A stretch of DNA of 64,000 nucleotides from an uncultured Sphingorhabdus sp. (GTDB lineage: Bacteria > Pseudomonadota > Alphaproteobacteria > Sphingomonadales > Sphingomonadaceae): assembly GCA_937873665.1 (NCBI GenBank), contig CALMYW010000393.1, positions 248,001 to 312,000 on the forward strand, given 5' to 3'. Shown piece after piece: positions 1-10,761 of the stretch. A program made the translations under genes and the position numbers. How positions within the stretch are numbered: the stretch's first letter is position 1; each line of letters begins with the position of its first letter. The notes beneath the pieces were generated by a model that saw only the letters and a program-made list of their open reading frames with translations, had not been told where the DNA came from and ran no database searches.

Positions 1-283
1 CGAGCATGCGGGCAAGAATTTCACCCGCCGCAACCCTTTCGCGCTCTGCGGAAGATGCATAGCGCGCGGTCAGTTCGGCAGATTGCACCAACAGCCCGGC
101 ATTTGCCGGAAGGAAAGCCTTGCAGCTTGCTACCGCTTGGCTGTGCAATACGGGAAGCAGTGTTACGGCAACACTCTGAAATTCGCTATTACTCATGCAG
201 GGCTTGGCTGCACTGGCAGCTATTGCGCCCTGATGGAACCCAAGTGCGGCAAGTGCGACGGCGGTTGCGAACAGTTTTCTCAT
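1..283 (-). CDS. Exported hypothetical protein, 3' end outside window
   Basis: The minus-strand ATG at 283 opens a frame that runs off the window edge (94 complete codons). The first ~22 residues look like a Sec signal peptide: MRKLFATAVALAALG followed by a small-residue stretch ending near AIAAS. The visible mature part has two cysteines and a helical, alanine-rich character. It starts 10 nt after the ispDF stop with a GAAGGG ribosome site, so it is probably co-transcribed with ispDF. I recognise no family; the exported location is inferred from the N-terminus only. Confidence 0.6.
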   Translation of the reverse strand, partial: MRKLFATAVALAALGFHQGAIAASAAKPCMSNSEFQSVAVTLLPVLHSQAVASCKAFLPANAGLLVQSAELTARYASSAERERVAAGEILARML

Positions 284-293
284 ATCGAACCCT

Positions 294-1460
294 TCACTTA
301 ACAAGAGTGGCGATTGCTTGCGCAGCTATGCCTTCGCCGCGTCCTGCAAATCCCAATTTTTCTGTTGTTGTTGCTTTTATCGAAACCCGATCGGCCTCGA
401 TAGCTGCTATCTCGGCAACCCGTGCTTGCATCGCCTTTTTGTGAGGGCCGATCTTGGGCGCTTCGCAAATGATGGTGACGTCAAGATGCGCCACACGAAA
501 ACCGGCATCGGATGCCAGCTTGACGGCATGGGCAAGGAACCGGTCGGAACTCGCGCCTTTCCATTGTGCATCGCTGGGCGGGAAATGATCACCGATATCA
601 CCGAGCGCTGCAGCGCCCAGAACCGCATCGGTCAGGGCATGGAGCGCAACGTCAGCATCGCTATGGCCGGCGAGGCCATATTCGTGATCGATACGCAGCC
701 CGCACAACCACAATTCCTCACCCTTGGCGAAGCGGTGGACGTCATAACCCATGCCGGTTCGGATATCTTGCATCGTTGTCGATTGAACCAACTCACGGTC
801 AAAGTCATCGGCAAAGGTGAATTTGGCAAGATTTTCATCGCCCTCGACGATTGCGACCTTGAAGCCAGCGGCCATCGCCATTCGGGCATCATCCGTGGGG
901 ATCTGACCTATGTTCCAACCTTTGTGCGCCTTTGAAATGACGTCATGACGGAAAGCCTGGGGTGTCTGGATCCGGAAAAGATGTTCTCGATCAACGGTTT
1001 CGGTCAAAACACCTTCGGCATTACCGCGAGACAGACTATCGACAACGGGGAGGGCAGGCACTGCGCCGTCGGATGACGTCAATGCATCGAGAAGGCGAGC
1101 AATAACGGCGGAGCTGAGAAACGGTCGCGCTGCATCATGGATGAACGTACATCCAGTAAAGTTAATTTTATCAAGATATTGAATAGCATTATTCACGCTA
1201 TCCCTACGCTCTGCACCACCTGATACGACGATGACGTCATCCAATCCTCCCAAAGCAGCGACGGCGAGGGCATTTTGGTCCGCAGCAACCACCACAATGA
1301 TCGTTTCAAAGGCCGGATGCGCCCGGAATGCCTCGACACTGTGTCGCAACATGGGCTTTCCCCGAACTAAGCGGTATTGCTTGGGAATATGGCCGCCAGA
1401 CCGGCTTCCACTGCCAGCGGCAACAATTATCGCGGCAGCTTCGGGCGGCGGCTTGTCCAT
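294..1460 (-). CDS. ispDF: Bifunctional IspD/IspF (MEP-pathway isoprenoid synthesis)
   Basis: A 388-aa fusion of two cytosolic enzymes. IspD (about residues 1-225) makes CDP-methylerythritol from MEP and CTP; IspF (about 230-388) makes the cyclodiphosphate MEcPP. The IspD part shows the nucleotide-binding IIVAAGSGSR...PKQY near the N-terminus and HDAARPF near residue 110. The IspF part shows GYDVHRF, the metal-binding HSDADV, DIGDHFPPSD and TTTEKLGF. Fused ispDF is usual in alphaproteobacteria. I chose the ATG at 1460, eleven residues before the IspD core; an upstream in-frame TTG at 1496 would add 12 residues. Neither start has a strong ribosome site. It is divergent from dusB. Confidence 0.95.
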   Translation of the reverse strand: MDKPPPEAAAIIVAAGSGSRSGGHIPKQYRLVRGKPMLRHSVEAFRAHPAFETIIVVVAADQNALAVAALGGLDDVIVVSGGAERRDSVNNAIQYLDKINFTGCTFIHDAARPFLSSAVIARLLDALTSSDGAVPALPVVDSLSRGNAEGVLTETVDREHLFRIQTPQAFRHDVISKAHKGWNIGQIPTDDARMAMAAGFKVAIVEGDENLAKFTFADDFDRELVQSTTMQDIRTGMGYDVHRFAKGEELWLCGLRIDHEYGLAGHSDADVALHALTDAVLGAAALGDIGDHFPPSDAQWKGASSDRFLAHAVKLASDAGFRVAHLDVTIICEAPKIGPHKKAMQARVAEIAAIEADRVSIKATTTEKLGFAGRGEGIAAQAIATLVK

Positions 1461-1566
1461 GTGCCGCGCCGTAAACGTTGCAGGCTTGCGCGCCAAGGCG
1501 AATATCGCTAGGGCGCTGCCTAAATTTTAGGCAGTTACGTACTGCAAAACAATTTTCGAGATACAG

Positions 1567-2562
1567 ATGAAGCTCAAACCCATCCAGATCGGCCCGCTGG
1601 AAATTGCATGTCCGGTGGTGCTCGCACCAATGACCGGCGTGACCGACATGCCTTTCCGCACGCTTGTGCGCCGTTTCGGCTCGGGTCTGAACGTAACCGA
1701 GATGATCGCCAGCCAGGCGATGATCCGCGAAACCCGTCAGTCACTGCAGAAGGCGGCCTGGCATATGTCCGAAGAGCCGGTGTCGATGCAGCTAGCCGGC
1801 TGCGGCCCCAAGGAAATGGCAGAGGCAGCCAAGCTCAACGAAGATCGTGGTGCGGCCATTATCGACATCAATATGGGCTGCCCGGTGAAAAAGGTGGTCA
1901 ATGGCGATGCCGGTTCGGCGCTGATGCGTGACCTTCCGCTCGCCGCCAGCCTGATTGAAGCGACCGTAAAGGCGGTTTCGGTACCCGTCACCGTCAAAAT
2001 GCGCATGGGCTGGGATCATGGCAGCCTCAACGCCCCTGAACTGGCGCATATCGCCGAAGATCTGGGCGCAAAGCTGGTCACCGTTCACGGCCGCACGCGC
2101 AACCAGATGTACAAGGGGAACGCCGACTGGGCCTTTGTCCGCAAGGTAAAGGACGCCGTCAAAATTCCCGTTATCGTCAATGGCGACATTTGCTCGATCG
2201 AGGATGCCGACAAAGCGCTGGAACAGAGCGGCGCCGATGGGGTGATGATCGGGCGTGGTGCCTATGGCAAGCCTTGGCTGCTGGGGCAGGTGATGCACTG
2301 GTTCAACACGGGCGAGCCCCGTCCCGATCCTTCAATCGACGTCCAATATGACCTGATCGTCGAACATTATCGCGCGATGATGGAGCATTATGGCGAACAA
2401 GTCGGTGTTCCCTGCGCCCGCAAGCATATCGGCTGGTACACCAAAGGGTTGGTAGGATCGGCGGAGTTTCGCAACATGGTCAACCGCATCGATGATGCGA
2501 ACCAGGTGCTCGGCGAACTTGCCCGTTTCTACGAACCTTTGTTGATGCGAAATGCCGCCTGA
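1567..2562 (+). CDS. dusB: tRNA-dihydrouridine synthase DusB (NifR3)
   Basis: A 331-aa flavoenzyme of the Dus family that reduces specific uridines of the tRNA D-loop to dihydrouridine using FMN and NADPH. Visible motifs are [11 protein letters not shown] near residue 22, the catalytic-cysteine segment NMGCPVKKV near residue 100, [17 protein letters not shown] and the FMN-phosphate site [13 protein letters not shown]. The length is normal for the family. It heads the dusB-ntrB-ntrC cluster (the old nifR3-ntrBC arrangement of alphaproteobacteria), and its last 11 nt overlap ntrB, which implies translational coupling. Confidence 0.96.
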   Translation: MKLKPIQIGPLEIACPVVLAPMTGVTDMPFRTLVRRFGSGLNVTEMIASQAMIRETRQSLQKAAWHMSEEPVSMQLAGCGPKEMAEAAKLNEDRGAAIIDINMGCPVKKVVNGDAGSALMRDLPLAASLIEATVKAVSVPVTVKMRMGWDHGSLNAPELAHIAEDLGAKLVTVHGRTRNQMYKGNADWAFVRKVKDAVKIPVIVNGDICSIEDADKALEQSGADGVMIGRGAYGKPWLLGQVMHWFNTGEPRPDPSIDVQYDLIVEHYRAMMEHYGEQVGVPCARKHIGWYTKGLVGSAEFRNMVNRIDDANQVLGELARFYEPLLMRNAA

Positions 2563-3655
2563 GGCGACGACCATTGCAGCCAACCGCCCGCCTGACGGGC
2601 TGTTGCTGTCGACCATATCCTTGCCACTTCTGCTATCGGGCGCAGACAATCTGATCCTTTTTGCCAATGAGGCAGCGGAGGCCTTTTTCGGCAGAAGCAG
2701 TCGTCGCATTATTGGCGAACCGGCCCAATCGCTGCTTCGCTTTGCCAATGAACGATTGAACAGCGCGATCGAGGTGCGCGAAAGTGACATAAGCGCCCAG
2801 AATATGCGGTTTCAAACACCGGGGGCACAGGCCAATTATGTCGATCTGAACATCTCCACACCGCTGGGCTACCCCGACTGCCGTCTTTACATCCTTGTGC
2901 CAAGGCAAGCCGACCGCGACCAGATTGGCGAGCAGACCGACGGAGGCAAGCAGCAGGCAATGGGTGCGCCGGCAATTCTTGGCCATGAGATCAAAAACCC
3001 GTTGGCGGGTATCAAAGGTGCAGCCCAATTGCTGGCGCGAAAAGTCGATCCGAAACAAGCCCCACTTACAGAACTGATCGTGCATGAAGTCGACCGCATT
3101 GCCCGGCTCCTCGACCAGATGCAAAATCTCGGACGGGTGATGCCAGGCCAAATGCAGGCGGAGAATATCCACGAATTGATCGAACGCGCGATACGGTCAG
3201 TGCGTGCCGCGAACAAGGTTATGCCTGCGATCGATATCAACTATGACCCATCACTGCCTGATGTGCAGATTGAGGCCGATGCCATGGTGCAGGTTCTCAT
3301 CAACCTGATCCAGAACGCAATCGACGCACTGGCACACACCGCCGATCCGCAAATTGGCATTTCCACCCGTTTCGTGATGGGTGCGGCTCTTCGGAGCGAA
3401 GGGGACAAGGGCGTGCGGTTGCCGGTAGAAGTGACCATCAGCGACAATGGTCCAGGAATAGCTGCGCATATCGAGACGGAGCTATTCTCGCCATTTGTGA
3501 CGACCAAAAGGGAAGGGCAGGGTCTGGGTCTCGCCATTGTCCGCAAATATCTGTCGCAGATGAATGGTCGCATATCGGTTGAACGCGATACCACCAGTCA
3601 ACGGACCATATTCCGAATTTTCCTGCCTTTAGCTGAAAGAAAGACCAGCACATGA
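2552..3655 (+). CDS. ntrB: Nitrogen-regulation sensor histidine kinase NtrB (GlnL)
   Basis: A 367-aa soluble sensor kinase with no membrane segment. An N-terminal PAS domain (about 15-120) is followed by a HisKA dimerisation helix with the phosphoacceptor H145 in GHEIKNPL and a C-terminal HATPase_c domain (N box [10 protein letters not shown]1 DNGPGI, G2 GQGLGLAIV). It phosphorylates NtrC when nitrogen is limiting, and in relatives it is controlled by PII protein. It overlaps dusB upstream by 11 nt and ntrC downstream by 4 nt (ATGA), so the three are one transcription unit. Confidence 0.93.
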   Translation: MPPEATTIAANRPPDGLLLSTISLPLLLSGADNLILFANEAAEAFFGRSSRRIIGEPAQSLLRFANERLNSAIEVRESDISAQNMRFQTPGAQANYVDLNISTPLGYPDCRLYILVPRQADRDQIGEQTDGGKQQAMGAPAILGHEIKNPLAGIKGAAQLLARKVDPKQAPLTELIVHEVDRIARLLDQMQNLGRVMPGQMQAENIHELIERAIRSVRAANKVMPAIDINYDPSLPDVQIEADAMVQVLINLIQNAIDALAHTADPQIGISTRFVMGAALRSEGDKGVRLPVEVTISDNGPGIAAHIETELFSPFVTTKREGQGLGLAIVRKYLSQMNGRISVERDTTSQRTIFRIFLPLAERKTST

Positions 3656-5088
3656 CTGCCGACAAGGTATTGATTGTCGAGGATGACCTTTCGATCGGCA
3701 TGGTGGTGCGGTCGGCGCTTGAAGCGGAAGGCATCGAAGTCGATGTGTGCGAAAGCGCGAATGCGCGTGACGCGGCGCTGGCCGGGAACCGCTATGACCT
3801 GATGCTGACTGATGTCGTGCTAAAGGATCGCGACGGCATTTCCAGCCTTGAGGATGTGATCGCGCAGTCGCCCGACATGCCAATTATCATCATGTCGGCT
3901 CAAAATACGCTGGATACTGCTGTACGCGCGAGCGAGATCAATGCTTTTGAATATTTCCCAAAGCCCTTCGATCTGGATGAACTGGTTCTAGCGGTAAAGC
4001 AGGGGATCGAAAAACGGCGGGCCGACAATCAAAGTGACGGCGGCACTTTGCTTGAGGCGACCATGCCGATGGTCGGACGAAGCCCTGCGATGCAGGATGT
4101 CTATCGGATGGTCGCGCGACTGCTGCGCAATGACCTGACGGCGCTGATCCTTGGCGAATCCGGAACTGGCAAAGAACTGGTAGCCGAGGCCATCCACAAT
4201 TTGGGGCATCGCAAGACCGGCCCATTTGTTGCCGTCAACATGGCGGCCATACCGTCTGAGCTGATAGAAGCAGAATTGTTCGGTCATGAAAAAGGGGCCT
4301 TCACCGGAGCGGTCGGGCAAGGGATTGGCCGCTTTGAACAAGCACAAGGCGGCACGCTGTTTCTCGATGAAATAGGGGACATGCCCTACCATGCGCAAAC
4401 CAGGCTGTTGCGGACGCTGCAAAGCGGCACAATCAGCCGCATCGGTGGCAAGGCGAGCATCCGCCTCGATGTTCGGATTATTGCGGCAACCAACCAGGAC
4501 CTTGAAGCGCTTATTGCGGAGGGTAAGTTCCGCGAAGATCTGTATTACCGTCTTAACGTAGTTCCGGTGCACCTGCCACCACTGCGCGCCCGGCCTGAGG
4601 ATATCGGACTATTGACGCGCCATTTCCTCAATCTGGCAGCCAACGAGGGGCTTCCCACCAAGCAGATTGACGAGGATGCCATATCGCGTCTGACGCAAAT
4701 GCCGTGGCGCGGGAATGTGCGTGAGTTGAAGAACTTTATCTACCGGTTGACGCTGACGGCACGCGAGGATTGTATTTCGGAAGCGACGGTGACGCAGATT
4801 GCCGGATCGGCAGACGCGGAACCCACGATCGCTGGCGGCATGTGCAGCTTTGAAGCGGCCGTGGCCCAATTCATGGCCGAACAACGTCAGCGCGGGCATG
4901 GCAGGGAGCGTATTTATGTGCGCGCGCTGGCAGCTTTTGAAAAGCCATTACTGCAGGCCGTCATGCAACAGGCCCGCGGAAACCAGTTACAGGCAGCCGC
5001 TATGCTGGGGATCAATCGCAACACCTTGCGCAAAAAGCTGAACGATTATGGGCTGGTCGGTACCAAGATAGGTGAAGCGCGTCGCTGA
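3652..5088 (+). CDS. ntrC: Nitrogen-regulation response regulator NtrC
   Basis: A 478-aa sigma-54-dependent activator. It has an N-terminal receiver domain (phosphoacceptor D54 in LMLTDVV, conserved K near 104), a central AAA+ ATPase (Walker A GESGTGKE from about 168, the intact sigma-54-contact loop GAFTGA at 215-220, Walker B FLDEIGD) and a C-terminal Fis-type helix-turn-helix around [17 protein letters not shown]. All parts needed for open-complex formation at RpoN promoters are present. It is the partner of the adjacent NtrB. The intact GAFTGA contrasts with ntrX further along the cluster. Confidence 0.95.
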   Translation: MTADKVLIVEDDLSIGMVVRSALEAEGIEVDVCESANARDAALAGNRYDLMLTDVVLKDRDGISSLEDVIAQSPDMPIIIMSAQNTLDTAVRASEINAFEYFPKPFDLDELVLAVKQGIEKRRADNQSDGGTLLEATMPMVGRSPAMQDVYRMVARLLRNDLTALILGESGTGKELVAEAIHNLGHRKTGPFVAVNMAAIPSELIEAELFGHEKGAFTGAVGQGIGRFEQAQGGTLFLDEIGDMPYHAQTRLLRTLQSGTISRIGGKASIRLDVRIIAATNQDLEALIAEGKFREDLYYRLNVVPVHLPPLRARPEDIGLLTRHFLNLAANEGLPTKQIDEDAISRLTQMPWRGNVRELKNFIYRLTLTAREDCISEATVTQIAGSADAEPTIAGGMCSFEAAVAQFMAEQRQRGHGRERIYVRALAAFEKPLLQAVMQQARGNQLQAAAMLGINRNTLRKKLNDYGLVGTKIGEARR

Positions 5089-5159
5089 TGCGGTCAATTG
5101 GTTAATTTCAACGCTGATTGTGCTTTTCATGCCACTCTTGCCGTGGCACAAGTTGCTTA

Positions 5160-7400
5160 ATGGCAACAGTTCAAAAGCCCCAGATTGAATTTGACGGCAC
5201 GACATCGGCGTCGCGCTGGGTAAAGGCGGTGCGCTGGCTGGGTACGCCGAACATAGTCAAGATTTTGGAAATCGGATCGGCGGCTGTGTTGTTCGTCATG
5301 GTGGCGGTGACAGCATGGGTGTTGGTCGGCCAAGGTCCAGAGTCGGAGCCACTTTCGCCTCCCATTGCCGCGGCGCTTCTTGTCGCCAATCTGCTTCCCG
5401 CAACGACTTTGATGATGCTGGTCGGACGGCGTATCGCGATCAAGCGCGCATCCACAATTGGTGAAAGCGAAGGGCAATTGCATGTCAGGCTGGTGGCCAT
5501 ATTCTCGCTGCTTGCTGCAGTGCCTGCTTTATTACTTTCGATCTTTGCATCGGTGCTGTTCCAGAGCGGCGTGCAATTCTGGTTTTCGAATTCAGCGCAA
5601 GGCATGCTTGAAAATGCAGGCGCGCTCGCCAAGGGTTATTATGAAGAAAAGCTGCGCGATGTCGGCGATGAAACGGTTGCGATGGCAGGTGACATCCGCT
5701 TCGCATTGGACCAGACCGCGCCCACCGACCCCCAGTTTCTGAGCTTCTATTATGATCAGGTTTTGCGACGCAAGTTGAGCGAGTCTGCCATCGTTGCGGT
5801 CACGCAAAATGGGGGGCAGCAAACATTGGTTGTCGCTTCACCCGAGGAGCGCAAGGGCAACTGGATAAGTGCAAGTGAACTCAAACGCTTGCGGGACGGG
5901 CAAGATCAGATTGTAACGGCGCAGCCAGACCGGATTGTCGCGGTCAGTCGACTGTTCGATAAGCCGGAAACTTTCCTTTACGCTAGCCGTACAGTCAGCG
6001 TTCCGTCGTTCATGCTCGGCGAAAAGGCGCAGAGCGTGCTGGAAGACTATAAGGCAATGGAATCGCGCTCGCGCAGTCTGCAATTGCAGTTCAACGCTTT
6101 GCTTTATGTCGTATCGCTGCTGATCATTGGTGTAGCAGTATGGGTGGCGCTGTTTGTGGCCGATAGACTTGTTCGCCCGGTGAACAATCTGGTCGATGCG
6201 GCGCAACGCATTGCGGATGGAGACCTTAGCATCCGCGTCGAGGAGGAGGGGCTTCGCAAGGACGAAGTCGGCTTCCTCTCCCGCTCGTTCAATCGTATGA
6301 CCGAGAGGCTTCAGTCGCAAACCGAAACTCTGCTGGCTGCGAACCGACAACTCGATGACCGCCGCGCTTTTATCGAGACCGTCCTGGAGTCCGTGTCTGC
6401 CGCAATTGTCAATGTCGACCGGGACGGAACTATACGTTTGGCCAACGGCACCGCAGAACGCCTGCTTTCAAAGGGTGGCAGTAGCATTGTCGGGCAAACA
6501 TTGATCGACGTTGCGCCATTTGTAAAGGATTTGCCCGCCGACGGTCGGTCGCATGCCATATTGCAGGTCGGTGACGGAACCGAACCACAAACTCTGGCGA
6601 TCAAGATTTCGGATGGTGAGGGCGGTCAGGTCGTTACTTTTGAAGACATCACTCAACAGTTGTCGGATCAACGCCGTGCCGCATGGTCCGACGTGGCCCG
6701 CCGGATTGCGCATGAAATCAAAAACCCCCTAACGCCGATCCAACTGGCAGCCGAACGACTGCGCCGTCGCTTTGGCAAGCAGATCGACGAGGGTGCAGAT
6801 GTTTTCGATCAACTGACCGGAACGATCATTCGCCAAGTTGGTGATTTACGTAACATCGCCGACGAATTTTCGTCCTTTGCGCGTATGCCGAAGCCTGTTT
6901 TCCGCGACGAGGATATGGGCGACATTGTCGGTCACGCCATATTCCTGTTTGAAGTTGCCAATACGGATATCGAATTTGACTATCAGCCACCTGCAACCCC
7001 GCTTTCCATGCTCGCAGACCGGCGGCAACTGGGGCAGGCTGTCACGAATATCCTCAAAAATGCAGTCGAATCGATCAAGCAGCGTGAGGAGGCATCGCAA
7101 GGGCGTGTCGAAGTCCGGTTACAAACGGGCGATGGAAAATTGTCGGTGCAGATTGCTGATAACGGCATAGGCCTGCCACCCGAGCGGGACAGGATTGTTG
7201 AGCCCTATGTTACTACCAGAGCGACCGGATCGGGGCTGGGGCTAGCGATTGTTCAGAAGATTGTAGAGGAACATCAGGGCACGCTGACTTTTGATGACAA
7301 TGCCAGCGGCGGTGCAACTGTGACCATGTGCTTCGATCTGCTTCGGCTAGATGCAGTGATCACGGGCGGTGTCGGCCGCCAAAGTGAAAAAACAGAATAG
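5160..7400 (+). CDS. ntrY: Membrane sensor histidine kinase NtrY
   Basis: A 746-aa membrane kinase. Three hydrophobic segments lie in the N-terminal ~130 residues, then a periplasmic region of about 180 residues, a fourth membrane segment near 320, a HAMP linker, a PAS domain, HisKA with HEIKNPLTPIQLAAERL and HATPase_c (ILKNAVESI, DNGIGL, GSGLGLAIV). It is the partner of NtrX, linked in alphaproteobacteria to nitrogen and redox or envelope signalling. I start at the ATG at 5160 (MATVQKPQ); the frame is open back to a TTG at 5118, but that leader is cysteine-rich and unlike the family. The gap to ntrC is 71 nt. Confidence 0.93.
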   Translation: MATVQKPQIEFDGTTSASRWVKAVRWLGTPNIVKILEIGSAAVLFVMVAVTAWVLVGQGPESEPLSPPIAAALLVANLLPATTLMMLVGRRIAIKRASTIGESEGQLHVRLVAIFSLLAAVPALLLSIFASVLFQSGVQFWFSNSAQGMLENAGALAKGYYEEKLRDVGDETVAMAGDIRFALDQTAPTDPQFLSFYYDQVLRRKLSESAIVAVTQNGGQQTLVVASPEERKGNWISASELKRLRDGQDQIVTAQPDRIVAVSRLFDKPETFLYASRTVSVPSFMLGEKAQSVLEDYKAMESRSRSLQLQFNALLYVVSLLIIGVAVWVALFVADRLVRPVNNLVDAAQRIADGDLSIRVEEEGLRKDEVGFLSRSFNRMTERLQSQTETLLAANRQLDDRRAFIETVLESVSAAIVNVDRDGTIRLANGTAERLLSKGGSSIVGQTLIDVAPFVKDLPADGRSHAILQVGDGTEPQTLAIKISDGEGGQVVTFEDITQQLSDQRRAAWSDVARRIAHEIKNPLTPIQLAAERLRRRFGKQIDEGADVFDQLTGTIIRQVGDLRNIADEFSSFARMPKPVFRDEDMGDIVGHAIFLFEVANTDIEFDYQPPATPLSMLADRRQLGQAVTNILKNAVESIKQREEASQGRVEVRLQTGDGKLSVQIADNGIGLPPERDRIVEPYVTTRATGSGLGLAIVQKIVEEHQGTLTFDDNASGGATVTMCFDLLRLDAVITGGVGRQSEKTE

Positions 7401-7409
7401 GATCGGACG

Positions 7410-8807
7410 ATGGCACTCGACATACTCATTGTCGACGACGAAGACGATATTCGTGAATTGGTGGCCGGTGTCCTTTCGGATGACGGCTATGACACGCGTA
7501 CAGCAGCGACCGCTGAAGCTGCTCTCGAAGCGTTCGACGACCGCCTGCCTTCCCTGGTACTGCTCGACGTGTGGCTGCGTGGTTCGAGCATGGACGGGCT
7601 CGAACTACTCAAACTGTTCAAGGCGCGCGATGCCAATGTGCCGGTTATCGTCTTTTCGGGACATGGTAATATAGACACCGCTGTTGCCGCCATCTCTTCG
7701 GGCGCTGTTGATTTCCTTGAAAAGCCGTTCGAAGCAGAAAAGCTGCTCCATCTCGTTGCAAGAGCGACCGAAACACAACGGCTTAGACTGGAGAACGCAT
7801 CATTAAAGGCGCTGTTGGGGCAGGCTGAAGAGCTGACCGGAACTTCTGCTGCTATTAACGCGGTGCGGGCGACGCTTAAAAAGGTGGCTGGAACCGGAAG
7901 CCGCCTTCTAATCACTGGGCCCGCGGGAGTGGGGAAGGAAGTCGCCGCACGCCTGCTTCACAGCTGGAGCCCGCGGATGGACGATCCATTCATTTCGGTA
8001 AGTGCAGCCCGCCTGTCTCCAGATAGGTTCGAAGAGGAATTGTTTGGCGTCGAAGAAAATGGGCAGTTGATCCAAGCCGGCATGCTCGAGCGGGCACATG
8101 GCGGAACGCTGTTTCTAGACGAAGTTGCCGACATGCCTTGGACGACGCAGGGCAAGATATTGCGCGTATTGACCGAGCAAAGCTTCGTTCGCGTAGGCGG
8201 CAGTCGCCCGGTACGCGTCGATGTGCGTTTCGTTTCGGCAACCGCGCGCGACTTGCAGGACGAAATCGCCAACGGCCGTTTCCGCGAGGACCTGTTTTAT
8301 CGGTTGAATGTTGTGCCGGTCGCCATCCCGCCGCTTGCGGAAAGGCGCGAGGATATTCCCGCACTGGCAAGCCATTATGCAGCCCGTTTCGCCGTCGAGC
8401 ATCGCGTCCCGGCACCAACAATTTCCGAAGATGCCGTAGCCGCCTTGCAGGCTTGTGACTGGCCAGGAAATGTCCGGCAATTGCGCAATATAATCGAACG
8501 CACGATCATCCTGGCTCCGGCGGATCGGCTGCAACAGATTGATGCGGACATGCTCCCCGCCGAAATCAACGGCATCAATCCGGGTTATGGCAGCCAGATA
8601 AGTTCGATTATGGGCTCTCCATTGCGCGAGGCGCGTGAAGCCTTTGAACGCGAATATTTGCAGGTCCAGATACGCCGTTTCTCGGGCAATATTTCGAAAA
8701 CAGCTGCTTTTGTCGGCATGGAGCGGTCTGCGCTCCATCGCAAATTGAAATTGCTGGGCATCGTCGTGCGCAAAAGCAGCGAAGGTGGAGAAGACGAAGA
8801 TTATTGA
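7410..8807 (+). CDS. ntrX: Response regulator NtrX lacking the sigma-54 contact motif
   Basis: A 465-aa NtrC-family protein: receiver (D53 in LVLLDVW, K105), AAA+ domain (Walker A GPAGVGKE at 170-177, Walker [13 protein letters not shown]) and Fis-type HTH (KTAAFVGMERSALHRKL). Where NtrC has GAFTGA, this protein has GVEENGQLIQAG (213-224), so the loop that touches sigma-54 is absent. It may therefore bind DNA and regulate sigma-70 promoters or repress rather than activate RpoN promoters; this is inference from the missing motif. It starts 9 nt after the ntrY stop. Confidence 0.93.
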   Translation: MALDILIVDDEDDIRELVAGVLSDDGYDTRTAATAEAALEAFDDRLPSLVLLDVWLRGSSMDGLELLKLFKARDANVPVIVFSGHGNIDTAVAAISSGAVDFLEKPFEAEKLLHLVARATETQRLRLENASLKALLGQAEELTGTSAAINAVRATLKKVAGTGSRLLITGPAGVGKEVAARLLHSWSPRMDDPFISVSAARLSPDRFEEELFGVEENGQLIQAGMLERAHGGTLFLDEVADMPWTTQGKILRVLTEQSFVRVGGSRPVRVDVRFVSATARDLQDEIANGRFREDLFYRLNVVPVAIPPLAERREDIPALASHYAARFAVEHRVPAPTISEDAVAALQACDWPGNVRQLRNIIERTIILAPADRLQQIDADMLPAEINGINPGYGSQISSIMGSPLREAREAFEREYLQVQIRRFSGNISKTAAFVGMERSALHRKLKLLGIVVRKSSEGGEDEDY

Positions 8808-8950
8808 GGCGCAATGTTGCAACTTTGTGAACTGGTGTAGCGCAATTTTCATATTCGCGGCGCAAGATTATCATGTTATAGATTACAAATGCGGCCAATT
8901 TGGCAGCTGTGGTATGTTCTCCCGACCCAAAAGCATAATAGGAAAGCATA

Positions 8951-9448
8951 ATGACTGAAAAAAATAACGGCCTCCAGGACCTGTTCCTGAACTCACTCCG
9001 CAAATCGAAAACCCCGGTTACGATGTTCCTTGTAAAAGGCGTCAAGTTGCAAGGCGTTGTCACCTGGTTTGATAATTTTTCCGTGCTTCTCCGTCGTGAT
9101 GGCCAATCGCAGCTGGTCTACAAACACAGCATTTCGACAATCATGCCATCGCAATCGCCAGATCGCGCGATGTTCGATGCAATGATGTCCAATGTGCAAC
9201 ACCGAGCGGGTATGCTGCAAGATGTGTTCCTCTATGCGATGCTCGACAAGAAAGAGCCGGTTACGACGTTCCTTGTGAACGGCGTAATGTTGCAGGGCTC
9301 GATTGCAGCCTATGATCTTTTTTCGCTGCTTCTTGAGCGCGATGGCACGATGCAATTGGTCTACAAACATGCCGTGTCGACCATTCAGCCCCTGCGCACC
9401 GTCAACCTTGCGGAATATAATAAGGATGCTGACGGAGTGGATGATTGA
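8951..9448 (+). CDS. hfq: RNA chaperone Hfq with two tandem Sm domains
   Basis: A 165-aa protein made of two complete Hfq domains in one chain, at residues ~8-68 and ~89-150, offset by exactly 81 residues. Each copy keeps the proximal-face signature: LQD (Q9 D10; Q90 D91), a V.LQG turn, and YKH before the C-terminal strand (Y57-K58-H59; Y138-K139-H140). Ordinary Hfq is 70-100 aa and forms a hexamer; here three chains could form a pseudo-hexamer. Hfq pairs small RNAs with mRNAs. The start has a good AGGAAA ribosome site. It lies 143 nt after ntrX and overlaps hflX by 4 nt. Confidence 0.96.
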   Translation: MTEKNNGLQDLFLNSLRKSKTPVTMFLVKGVKLQGVVTWFDNFSVLLRRDGQSQLVYKHSISTIMPSQSPDRAMFDAMMSNVQHRAGMLQDVFLYAMLDKKEPVTTFLVNGVMLQGSIAAYDLFSLLLERDGTMQLVYKHAVSTIQPLRTVNLAEYNKDADGVDD

Positions 9449-10761
9449 GCGTCTTCAACCGTAACGAAGACGACGGTTTTTCCCGCGGCACCCCCACTAT
9501 AATTGCATATCCCGAATTGCCCGGGACGCCGTCAGGCAATGCAGAGTACCGGCTTGAGGAATCTATCGGATTGGCGGCAGCCATCGGGCTGGAGGTTATT
9601 GAGGCGCGCCATTATCGGGTTCGCTCTCCGCGCGCAGCGACGCTGTTGGGTGGGGGGCAGGTCGATGAGCTTGCGCAACTGGTTGAGAATGAATCGGCTG
9701 AACTTCTCATCATAGATGGTGCGTTGACGCCGATACAGCAACGCAATCTGGAAGATCGGGTCAAAGCCAAGGTGATCGATCGGACAGGCCTGATCCTGGA
9801 AATTTTTGGCGAACGGGCCGCTACGGCTGAAGGGCGATTACAGGTAGAGCTGGCGCATCTCGACTATCAAGCAGGCCGACTTGTACGCAGTTGGACCCAT
9901 TTGGAGCGTCAACGTGGTGGCTTCGGGTTTCTCGGTGGACCGGGGGAAACGCAGATTGAAGCTGATAGGCGGATGATTCGAGACCGGATGGCTCGCTTGC
10001 GCAAAGAGCTGTCACAGGTCCAGCGCACACGCGGCATTCACCGGGCTCGACGGAAAAAGGCTCCCTGGCCAACCATTGCGCTCGTCGGCTATACCAATGC
10101 CGGAAAATCCACACTTTTCAATCGTTTGACCAAGGCATCTGTGCTGGCAGAAGATCTGTTGTTTGCAACGCTCGATCCTACAATGCGTCAGGTGAGGCTG
10201 CCTGGCGTAGAAAAGGCAATCTTGTCAGACACAGTGGGCTTCGTGTCCGACCTCCCTACACAGCTTGTCGCCGCCTTTCGGGCTACGCTCGAAGAAGTAA
10301 CAAGCGCCGACTATATCATCCATGTGCGTGATATCGCGCATCCATCCACCGAGGCACAACGATCTGATGTGCTATCAATCCTTCGTGAACTTGGCATCGG
10401 GGAGAATGGGGAAGGGGATAGCCCCCCGATTATCGAATTGTGGAACAAATGCGATAAGTTGCCTGCCGAAGAGAGGGGGCAACTGTCTGAATTAGCCAAG
10501 CGAACCCCCAATTGTTTCCTGATTTCGGCGCAAACGGGTGAGGGCGTTGATCTTTTTGTCGAGCAGCTGGCCGCTCGGATAACGTCCGACGGAATAGAGC
10601 GTGACCTCGTGCTGGATGCCGCGCAGGGTGACGTTTTGGCCTGGCTACATTCAAAAGGGCAAGTTTGTTCGGTCGAAGAAAAAGACGGAGTTTTGCATAT
10701 TACAGCCATACTGACCCCGCGTGGCTGGGGCCAATATGAAAAGCTATACCCGAACGTTTAA
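9445..10761 (+). CDS. hflX: GTPase HflX
   Basis: A 438-aa ribosome-associated GTPase of the TRAFAC class that splits stalled ribosomes under stress. The N-terminal HflX domain ends with the signature [18 protein letters not shown]. The G domain shows G1 [10 protein letters not shown]3 DTVGF and G4 NKCD. The start is a TTG at 9445 that overlaps the hfq stop (TTGA); no in-frame ATG lies near and the family needs this N-terminus, so TTG is likely real. hfq-hflX is a conserved pair. It converges with mazG with a 4-nt overlap and no terminator space. Confidence 0.94.
   Translation: MSVFNRNEDDGFSRGTPTIIAYPELPGTPSGNAEYRLEESIGLAAAIGLEVIEARHYRVRSPRAATLLGGGQVDELAQLVENESAELLIIDGALTPIQQRNLEDRVKAKVIDRTGLILEIFGERAATAEGRLQVELAHLDYQAGRLVRSWTHLERQRGGFGFLGGPGETQIEADRRMIRDRMARLRKELSQVQRTRGIHRARRKKAPWPTIALVGYTNAGKSTLFNRLTKASVLAEDLLFATLDPTMRQVRLPGVEKAILSDTVGFVSDLPTQLVAAFRATLEEVTSADYIIHVRDIAHPSTEAQRSDVLSILRELGIGENGEGDSPPIIELWNKCDKLPAEERGQLSELAKRTPNCFLISAQTGEGVDLFVEQLAARITSDGIERDLVLDAAQGDVLAWLHSKGQVCSVEEKDGVLHITAILTPRGWGQYEKLYPNV

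Noticed and set aside
5142..5156. TGGCACAAGTTGCTT before ntrY resembles a sigma-54 promoter
   Set aside because: Only 8 nt separate the GG and GC elements instead of the required 10, and the site lies only a few nt before the start codon, leaving no room for a leader with a ribosome site.
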